Of a stretch of 64,000 nucleotides of DNA, positions 60,495 to 64,000 are shown piece after piece. The position numbers and the translations under genes were made by a program. Location: assembly GCF_032854445.1 (NCBI RefSeq), contig NC_088295.1:57827249-57891248 (forward strand). Direction: 5' to 3'. This DNA is from Liolophura sinensis. Its lineage: Eukaryota > Mollusca > Polyplacophora > Chitonida > Chitonidae. Numbering within the stretch: the stretch's first letter is position 1; each line of letters begins with the position of its first letter. A model generated the notes under the pieces. The model saw only the letters and a list, made by a program, of their open reading frames with translations, made no database searches and was not told the origin of the DNA.

Positions 60495-63400
60495 TTACCG
60501 TATATATACTGGTTTGATCAGAGCCCAAAAAGGTAAATAAACTGATAAAAAAACAAAAATGGGCAAACCGAAAAAAATCTAGTCTCTAGTGTTTCAAAAT
60601 ACTTGCTGTAGGAAATCTAGATTAGCACTCTACTTGATTCTTGTCAAATGCTGGTTTCTGGTGTCGTCCAATGGTATCAGAATGAGTACCTTGTGGTGCA
60701 TGTATGTACTATATACATTTTGATACACACATTATTGTAAAAAAAAATACTGTAAAAAAACACTGCGGGATTTCTTTCAGTGGCGACTCTGTGGGATGAA
60801 TGTGATCAGTTCATATCTTTTGCTCAAGATCAGATACGTGTCTGTCTGCTTGGGCTGCACATTTTCCTCCATGTATACTCCCCAAGTGCCATATAGTTCA
60901 TGCACACATGTGTTCTGTCAAGTGGTATCAAGTACAGCCAAAATAATACAACATTAGGTATGAGTGTGGAAATGTAATGTGAGACATAGCTTGGTAATGT
61001 TCCACTTCCATCACATGAAGGTACAAAAGCCTTAAATTCCTTAGTGCTTTAAGTACCATATTAACAAGTGACATATTGAGATAGTGTCAGTCAAGGCAAA
61101 TTTCATACAGATAATCAGGTATGACTTTTCTTTCCTCCACATAGGTTTTGGCCTCAATATGGCTTCATGTTCATGTTACACTTGTGAGGTGGATGGAATC
61201 GTGCTTTCGCAGCAAATTGTAGCGTGCCCAAAATGAAGTCTTCATTCTGAGATTGCCTGTTTCCAGGGACATGATAATTTTGGTTAAAAACCTTATCAAT
61301 GACATTCTGTTATTTCAGAAGTTGCTGCTCCTGAGCTTCCTGCGGCAGATGACATGGAACAGCTTCTGTCTCCACGGGAACGGCGTGCTCGCAATCGTAA
61401 AACATCCACCAAGCGCTCCTCTTCTTCAAAAGGTGTGCGCCGCAGCAAGCGCCAACGAGTGGAGTCTGACTCGGAGACGGTTTTAGAGGTGCAGGAAGAA
61501 GCACCTCTGGAAGTTCCAGTGCAGAAGGGTGTTGCACCGGATGCCAACTTTCTGCTGAAGTACATGTACGGAGTAAACGCATGGAAACACTGGGTGGTGC
61601 AGAAGAACAGCCAGCTGGAGAAGGTGATGAAGCAAGGCTCTGGGAGAGTTAAGCTCTTCAAGACGGAACTGCTCCAGTGCACTGCTGATGAGCTCAACTA
61701 CTCCCTGTGTCTCTTTGTCAAGGAGGTGCGCAAACCCAATGGGGACGAATATGCAGCAGACAGCATCTTATACCTCTGCCTAGGTAACAGCTTTATCTTA
61801 TGTCATTAAGGAGAGAATCTCTGTATGTGTTTGCCTGTATGTGTATGTCTGTCTATTTGTATGTACTTATGTATGTACATGTATGTATGCATGTCTTCAA
61901 TATTTTCTCCGCAATTGTTTATCAGGTGGACTTCATACTTGCTACTGTTAGTAAGGAATACAAGGAAATGTTGTGTATCAGAATAATAGGCAATATCGAT
62001 CGATGTCCCAAATCTTCAACTGGCTCTGCCTGGTTTGGTACACAAAACCTACCTTCCTATGATCTGCCATTCACACTGTGTGACAGATATCATTTACTTT
62101 CAAGATGGCACTAGTATTTAAAAAATTTATATAGTCCATGTAGATTTTGAAATTCTGACATTCGCTGTAACACCATCCCTGTCTCTCAAAAACACTAGCC
62201 ACAGACTTCCAAATTGCTAGCTCGATACTGATCTCAATGAGGCCCGCACTAATGGCAACCAAGACTTCACTAAAAACACAAGTTCTTTATTATGTATTTC
62301 TGGGTTGTATACAGAAAATTGAAGTGCTTACACCAATGGATATGAATTGTTTTCTGGAGGATTTCTATGCCACAAGTAGGTCTTGTGACATTTCAAAGTG
62401 GCTGTTTGTGGCATGTCGCTCAGTTCTGCATGTAGCATTCAGTTGTGGCCATAAGGCAGCGAAAAATGACATAAAAGCGAGGAAAATAATTTGTAATGTT
62501 TGCATGTAAATTACATTTTTTCATTGTACTGACCTCGGGCAGGGCGGCTTACTTGCCTTCGGTAAGTCGTCTCAGTGAAGCAGCACTAAATAAAAGAGCG
62601 GTGGAAATCTGTCCTGCAACAAGGAGGCACATTACACGTACATGCACCCTAATGATTCCTTCGTCGTCATATGACTGAAAAATTGTTGAGTACGACATTA
62701 AACCCCAAGCACTCACTCACTCACTCACTCATTGTACTGACAGTACCACATGGTATTAAGTTTTACTGTTATTAGTTTTTTGGCAACCTGCACATGGTCG
62801 TGGGTTTCCCGTGGGCTGTGCCCGGTTTCCTCCCACCATAATGTACATACCTGTGTATGTTAACATGTTGTCGTTGTTGTGTTTATATAATTGCAGGTAT
62901 TCAGAACTATCTGTTTGAGAATGGTCGCATTGACAACATCTTCACAGATATTTACTACGAGAAGTTTACGGAGTGCCTGAATGAAGTTGTACAGCGGTTC
63001 AAACCAAAACTCAACTCAGCAGGTAGGACTCAAAGATTAAACTGTACCAGAGTACAAGAAGTATTCCCCATTTAACCCATCATGTGCTCAGTATTTTTTA
63101 AATTTAGCTTACTTGCACAAAATTTAGTAGATTCAATTTCTGGTAACTTGCTAAACAAGCTGTGTCTGGTTTAGAATGCCACCTAATCAGTTAACAAAGC
63201 TTTGTGGAAGTGTTTTTGTGTGGTTTAACTCATACACAAATGTAACTTTAGTGTATATTTGTAGAAAACAATTCGGCCCAAAGTTGATCAAAAATACCAA
63301 CAATACAGAAGACTTCTGCATTTAAGTGACATTGTCAATACAAGTTCAGATCAGATCCCAGGCTGTTTTTGATGTTACACCCAAGATGCAACGAAGTTGG

Positions 63401-63823
63401 AGTTGGGGGGATTGGGGTGTACTGGAATCACCCTGTCTGTCTGTCTGTCTGTCCATAGTTCAGCATTTACATTGAGTATATTTTATGATTTTTGTGATGT
63501 TATTCACTGGAATTACCCCTCATTTTTAACACAACAACAATGTTCATGTACAGGTCAGCTGGTTTGCCGTATAGAAGAGGAGCACCTATGGGAATGTAAA
63601 CAGCTGGGCGCCCACTCTCCACACGTCCTCCTCAACACCCTCGTCTATTTCAACACCAAGTACTTCAAACTGAGGACTCCCCAGGATCACATGAAGCTCT
63701 CCTTCAGTCATATCATGAAACATTGGAAGAAAAACCCTGGAGCACCCCAGATCCAAGGGGCTAAGTCCACAGTAGGGAGAAGTGTGTACCTTCGATATTA
63801 CGCGGGAACGCCCAGCAAACCAG
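40184..63823 (+). CDS. ZMYM: ZMYM2/3/4-like MYM zinc-finger protein, 5' fourteen exons (gene runs off the window)
   Basis: Nuclear protein of the ZMYM2/3/4 family (Drosophila Woc relative); vertebrate members bind LSD1-CoREST-HDAC complexes and SUMO-modified proteins (family knowledge). Order of parts: acidic disordered N-terminus with a SIM-like DLEIID, tandem MYM-type CxxC...C...C fingers, a block matching KNKxLLCKPxxQTK...CRPxxQTK, a Pro/Val strip (IPVPVPIYIPTPM), a basic linker, and DUF3504 from KYMYGVNAWKHW onward. Exons join in phase except that the Pro-rich exon 9 lacks one base. The ATG at 40184 (MSTLGESESGDGG) is chosen for its acidic context; in-frame Met codons lie further upstream, so the start is uncertain. 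The C-terminal end of DUF3504 and the stop are beyond 64000. Confidence 0.92.
40926..41231. mobile_element. Candidate MITE with about 42-bp terminal inverted repeats
   Basis: ATTCTGTAACACAGGTCGGA at the left end and the reverse complement of TCCGATCCATGTTACAGAAT at the right end match well over about 42 bases (including GGAAGTT and the CACGTGAC/CATGTGAT-type words). The 300-bp interior is non-coding. No clear target duplication is seen. Confidence 0.55.
41841..41870. promoter_or_regulatory. Perfect inverted repeat of two CCAAT boxes
   Basis: GATTGGTTGC and GCAACCAATC are exact reverse complements, separated by 10 bases. Each carries an ATTGG/CCAAT core of the kind bound by NF-Y. A function in this intron is inferred only. 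Confidence 0.5.
42468..42947. repeat. 54-bp minisatellite, about 9 copies
   Basis: A unit of 54 bases, starting GCTTGATGCTTTTGACTGAG and ending AAATCTTAAGAAAA, repeats about nine times with few differences between units (for example GCTTG/GCATG, ACTGAG/ACCGAG). High homogeneity suggests recent expansion or ongoing conversion. Confidence 0.95.
44402..44518 (+). mobile_element. Main SINE 3' fragment just upstream of ZMYM exon 2
   Basis: GGATGGTCGTGGGTTTCCCC, GTATAAGTGAAATCTTC and CAGCGTAAAACACCAATCAG. It ends about 45 bases before the exon 2 acceptor. Confidence 0.7.
44564..45994 (+). CDS. ZMYM: ZMYM exon 2: acidic repeat-bearing N-terminal region
   Basis: 477 codons, phase 0 on both sides, acceptor TTATTTCATCAG, donor GTATTT. 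Very rich in Asp, Glu, Ser and Thr. DDDLEIIDEN (44702-44731) is a good SUMO-interaction candidate. A nine-residue phrase of the type DADETSRNA repeats about ten times between 44807 and 45150. The sequence keeps an open frame of over 1.4 kb and links in phase to conserved exons, which supports it as coding, although vertebrate ZMYM N-termini are not alignable here. Confidence 0.85.
46270..46475 (+). mobile_element. Main SINE, diverged, near full length
   Basis: CTGTTAGCTTGCTAACGCAG, AAAGGTCTGCCAGCAACC, CACAATGCTTGCCACTGTCG and AATAAATAAC occur in family order. Confidence 0.65.
46700..46790 (+). CDS. ZMYM: ZMYM exon 3
   Basis: Encodes ENSSEKSTEDGRDSGPKIL and on to SETPQR, ending phase 1 before GTAAAAC. 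Acceptor TTTCTATAAG. A Ser/Thr-rich linker with no recognised motif; the phase fit to exons 2 and 4 supports it. Confidence 0.75.
47015..47250 (+). mobile_element. Main SINE, nearly complete
   Basis: Contains AATGACCCAGGAGCCTCTCA, GAGTTCAAGTCCAGCTCATG, CACCCACCATAATGCTGGCC and the (AAAT)/A-rich tail, and lies in ZMYM intron 3 in the sense orientation. Confidence 0.85.
47705..47802 (+). mobile_element. Main SINE 3' fragment
   Basis: TTTCCTCCCGCCAAAATGCT and GGCGTAAAATACCAATCAAG with an A-rich tail, 5' truncated, ZMYM intron 3. Confidence 0.75.
47952..48073 (+). CDS. ZMYM: ZMYM exon 4: linker and first Cys pair
   Basis: Acceptor CTCTTTCAG, donor GTAAGAG. Encodes a Ser/Thr/Gln linker and ends in QRCIVCGK, the first CxxC of the finger array; the rest of that finger is in exon 5. 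Confidence 0.85.
48190..48450 (+). mobile_element. Main SINE, complete
   Basis: The best-preserved plus-strand copy: CAGTTGGTTAGCGCATTAGT head, GCTTCCTCTCCGGCCGTAAG, CACCCACCATAATGCTGGCT, ATTCTTGAGCACGGCGTAAA and a (TAAA)n tail. Confidence 0.9.
48983..50153 (+). CDS. ZMYM: ZMYM exon 5: MYM zinc-finger array
   Basis: A single 390-codon exon, acceptor TTTTTCACAG, donor GTAAGCC. About eight MYM/TRASH-like units follow one another, each with a CxxC pair and a later FC(x2-4)C followed by aromatic positions: CCVCQ...FCGEDCLNKY, CGQCFK...FCNSDCYLTF, CAYCKK...CCSDACLRKF, CAVCMK...MCSDPCYSAF, CDNCG...FCCTNCVKTF, CAWCGL...FCSLNCLSLY, CDQCRK...FCSYSCVMTF. In ZMYM2-4 these fingers mediate protein contacts rather than DNA reading (family knowledge). 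Confidence 0.95.
50154..52337 (+). other. ZMYM intron 5 (2.2 kb)
   Basis: A/T-rich and non-coding, with many TACATGTA words. A tiny minus-strand SINE piece (CCCACGACCATCCGCAGGTT) lies at about 51711-51742. Confidence 0.65.
52338..52415 (+). CDS. ZMYM: ZMYM exon 6
   Basis: Encodes VTKPPPANAAVPPIMSSVTT and FTPKTG, phase 1 in and out. The acceptor is a tandem NAGNAG (CACAGCAG), so one Ala may be optional. A short linker without family signature, supported by phase and splice sites. Confidence 0.65.
52500..52745. repeat. Local two-copy duplication (about 120-bp spacing)
   Basis: TTTCATTTGAATATAAAGCC near 52539 and TTTCATTTGAACATAAAGCC near 52651, each followed by similar CTTTATCC/CTTCATCCTTTTTAA and GGAAGTCAAATTTTGA text. 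Confidence 0.6.
52887..53115 (+). repeat. Pyrimidine-rich degenerate repeat in ZMYM intron 6
   Basis: Words such as TTGCTCTTTTGTTTTTG, TATTGCGCTTTTGCTTTTGC and TATTGCACTTTTGCTTTTGC recur every 25-30 bases. The transcribed intron would carry a long U-rich, PTB-like binding tract (inference). Confidence 0.6.
53730..53824 (+). CDS. ZMYM: ZMYM exon 7
   Basis: Acceptor GTTTGACAG, donor GTATGTT. Encodes VNNSSQSRTQTVNIKSPG and QMPLVINAQSQGVK; phase 1 in, phase 0 out. A linker between the finger array and the LCKP block. Confidence 0.7.
53858..53968 (-). mobile_element. Main SINE 3' fragment, antisense
   Basis: ATTGGTGTTTTATGTGGTTC and GGCCAGCGTTTTGGTGAAGA follow the SINE tail and core on the minus strand. 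One of few antisense copies in this gene. Confidence 0.6.
54239..54380 (+). CDS. ZMYM: ZMYM exon 8: conserved LCKP/QTK block
   Basis: Encodes TTSNQQQIIIQPPPPKQ, then KNKSLLCKPYVQTKATSCRP and STQTKETQT. This matches the block that follows the fingers in vertebrate ZMYM2-4 (KNKxxLCKP...MQTKSCQTD), which strongly supports the family assignment. Acceptor AATTTCAG, donor GTAAGTT. Confidence 0.93.
54381..55495 (+). other. ZMYM intron 8
   Basis: About 1.1 kb without recognisable repeats or frames of interest. Confidence 0.6.
55496..55673 (+). CDS. ZMYM: ZMYM exon 9: Pro/Val strip with an apparent one-base loss
   Basis: Acceptor TTGTTTTCAG, donor AAG/GTAAAA. The first frame reads DEDTGKPVLIPVPVPIYI and PTPMAMYS, then becomes Cys-rich nonsense and stops at 55669. 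The next frame from about 55574 reads PHPVPVPIPVPIPIPCFIPT and TKKSSASILKHIK, as expected for the ZMYM Pro-rich strip, and reaches the donor in phase 0. One base therefore appears missing around 55572-55574, beside a CCCC run. It may be a sequencing error, a polymorphism or a null allele. Confidence 0.85.
55674..56654 (+). other. ZMYM intron 9
   Basis: Contains one SINE (56068-56283). No other features were recognised. Its 3' end depends on which exon 10 acceptor is used. Confidence 0.6.
56068..56283 (+). mobile_element. Main SINE, 5' truncated
   Basis: GTGAGTTCAAGTTCAGCTCA, GGAAGGTCTGCCAGCAGCC, CCTCCCACTACAATGCTTGC and ATTCTTGAGTATGGCGTAAA with an (AAAT)n tail. Sense orientation in ZMYM intron 9. 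Confidence 0.85.
56655..56889 (+). CDS. ZMYM: ZMYM exon 10 (acceptor uncertain)
   Basis: The conserved part is EILEKIPADPFEAELLRMAE followed by an acidic stretch (DDESGKSDDDM), matching the KIPSDPxEAxxLxMAE segment of ZMYM proteins. Two AG sites give the required phase 0: GATACAG (exon from 56655) and TTGAACAG (from 56748). The second joins most naturally to the ILKHIK end of exon 9, but has a poor pyrimidine tract. Donor GTAGGT, phase 1. Confidence 0.8.
56890..57855 (+). other. ZMYM intron 10
   Basis: About 1 kb; its second half holds the diverged (CACT)-family element at 57555-57782. Confidence 0.6.
57555..57782 (+). mobile_element. Diverged relative of the (CACT)-tailed element
   Basis: GACAGTGGCGGTAACACTGT, CACCCCGGCACAAGAAGACA and the end CAATAATTGTTAAGTACAGC correspond to the 3' end seen at 62640-62700 (AAAAATTGTTGAGTACGACA). 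The tail repeat is lost. Confidence 0.5.
57856..57999 (+). CDS. ZMYM: ZMYM exon 11: acidic helix segment
   Basis: Encodes GEEPVDVKSGTTETEEDMLQ and on through MALRMATEMSEPADLESLVD, phase 1 in and out. Acceptor TTTGTTTCAG, donor GTGCGT. Corresponds in position to the acidic linker before DUF3504 in ZMYM2-4. Confidence 0.85.
58345..58590. repeat. 32-bp minisatellite, about 7 copies
   Basis: The unit ATTGATAACCCTGAAGTGTT plus ACTTCTGGTCTT repeats about seven times; the fourth unit is more diverged and the last is truncated. Confidence 0.9.
59973..60124. repeat. Tandem duplication of about 76 bp
   Basis: TATCTTGTCTCTACTAGAGA...CAAAAGCA is immediately repeated with three or four changes. Each unit contains the palindrome TCTCTACTAGAGA. 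Confidence 0.9.
60464..60492. repeat. (TA)n microsatellite
   Basis: A short TA run in ZMYM intron 11. Confidence 0.9.
61319..61783 (+). CDS. ZMYM: ZMYM exon 12: basic linker and start of DUF3504
   Basis: Acceptor TTATTTCAG, donor GTAACAG, phase 1 both sides. Begins EVAAPELPAADDMEQLLS, then a basic stretch (RERRARNRK, GVRRSKRQRV) that could act as a nuclear localisation signal, then DUF3504 from FLLKYMYGVNAWKHWVVQ through ADELNYSLCLFVKEVRKPNG and DSILYLCLG. These match ZMYM2-4 (TYGVNAWKHWV, RRPNGE, YYLCLG). DUF3504 derives from Crypton tyrosine recombinases (Kojima and Jurka). Confidence 0.95.
62520..62735 (+). mobile_element. (CACT)-tailed SINE-like element
   Basis: CTCGGGCAGGGCGGCTTACT, GTCGTCTCAGTGAAGCAGCA, CACCCTAATGATTCCTTCGT and AAAAATTGTTGAGTACGACA end in CACTCACTCACTCACTC. 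I recognise this as a widespread molluscan-type repeat. Its 3' part resembles the main SINE tail (AAATATTCTTGAGTACGGCG), pointing to a shared 3' module. Confidence 0.7.
62780..62846 (+). mobile_element. Main SINE core fragment
   Basis: GGTCGTGGGTTTCCCGTGGG and GGTTTCCTCCCACCATAATG, truncated at both ends, 50 bases before the exon 13 acceptor. Confidence 0.7.
62897..63022 (+). CDS. ZMYM: ZMYM exon 13: DUF3504, second part
   Basis: Acceptor AATTGCAG, donor GTAGGAC, phase 1 both sides. Encodes GIQNYLFENGRIDNIFTD, YYEKFTECLNEVVQRFKP and KLNSAG, in line with the GIQEYLxxNxRxDNIF segment of ZMYM2. Confidence 0.95.
63023..63553 (+). other. ZMYM intron 13
   Basis: About 530 bp, no repeats of note apart from a short (CTGT)n run near 63430-63450. 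Confidence 0.65.
63554..63823 (+). CDS. ZMYM: ZMYM exon 14: DUF3504, third part
   Basis: Acceptor CATGTACAG, donor GTAATG, phase 1 both sides. Encodes GQLVCRIEEEHLWECKQLG, SPHVLLNTLVYFNTKYFKL and FSHIMKHWKKNPG, matching ZMYM2 (RVEEDYLWRIKQLGSHSP; LLNTLFYFNTKYF; HWKKNP). The domain continues in exons beyond the window. Confidence 0.95.
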
Positions 63824-64000
63824 GTAATGTATTTTTGTTTGTACTTTAAATGACTGGAACTTTGACCCAAAAAGTGCATTTTTAGATGAAAATAGTTGTG
63901 TTTGGTACTGAAACTTGCATCATGTTTCTAGTACGATTTTGTAAGATCAGCTAGAACTCTCTGAATCGGGCAGAAAGAGAAATTTAGTCATGGTCGAAAT
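63824..64000 (+). other. Start of the next ZMYM intron
   Basis: Non-coding sequence after the exon 14 donor up to the window edge. Confidence 0.7.

Larger units (their letters stand above)
58000..61318 (+). other. ZMYM intron 11 (3.3 kb)
   Basis: Holds the 32-bp minisatellite (58345-58590), a 76-bp tandem duplication (59973-60124) and a (TA)n run (60464-60492). No SINE was recognised. Confidence 0.65.
61784..62896 (+). other. ZMYM intron 12
   Basis: Contains the (CACT)-tailed element (62520-62735) and a main-SINE core fragment (62780-62846). Several TATGTA-type words occur just after the donor. Confidence 0.65.

Overview
The window is animal nuclear DNA: large introns, GT-AG splice sites, dense tRNA-derived SINEs, microsatellites and minisatellites. 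The main SINE (tRNA-like head, a core with TCCTCCCACCATAATGCTGG, a tail with ATTCTTGAGTACGGCGTAAA and A/T repeats) and a second element ending in (CACT)n resemble molluscan repeats, so a bivalve or related lophotrochozoan is the most likely source (inference). No CRISPR arrays, operons or other prokaryotic features are seen.

Two real protein genes are present, arranged head to head. On the minus strand, about 39.7 kb down to 31.6 kb, is a complete nine-exon gene of the DBHS family (SFPQ/NONO/PSPC1; NonA in flies): an RGG- and Gln-rich N-terminus, two RRMs, a NOPS segment, a coiled coil and a Gly/Met-rich tail. All exon phases join to a 777-residue protein. On the plus strand, from 40.18 kb past the right edge, is a ZMYM2/3/4-like gene: an acidic disordered N-terminus, a tandem array of MYM zinc fingers almost wholly in one 1.17-kb exon, a Lys/Cys-rich block, a Pro/Val-rich strip, a basic linker and the start of the C-terminal DUF3504 domain (Crypton tyrosine-recombinase derived). 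Its end lies outside the window. The two start codons are about 470 bp apart, so one compact bidirectional promoter probably serves an RNA-binding paraspeckle-type protein and a chromatin/SUMO-linked zinc-finger protein.

Layout: 0-15.3 kb is repeat-rich and gene-free. It holds two inverted copies of an unusual foldback element built from CGAAAA/TTTTCG words, at least four parts of a repeat with a unit of roughly 1.4 kb, four copies of a second tRNA-like SINE and many copies of the main SINE. 15.6-16.3 kb holds one copy of a dispersed repeat whose inverted partner sits in a DBHS intron at 36.4-37.0 kb. 16.4-31.1 kb is A/T-rich, strikingly free of recognisable SINEs and without credible coding sequence. 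31.6-39.7 kb is the DBHS gene. 40.2-64 kb is the ZMYM gene, whose introns carry SINEs, a 54-bp and a 32-bp minisatellite and a probable MITE.

Most notable: an apparent one-base frameshift in the conserved Pro-rich exon of the ZMYM gene; the CGAAAA foldback elements; the head-to-head gene pair; and the 15-kb SINE-free block beyond the DBHS 3' end.
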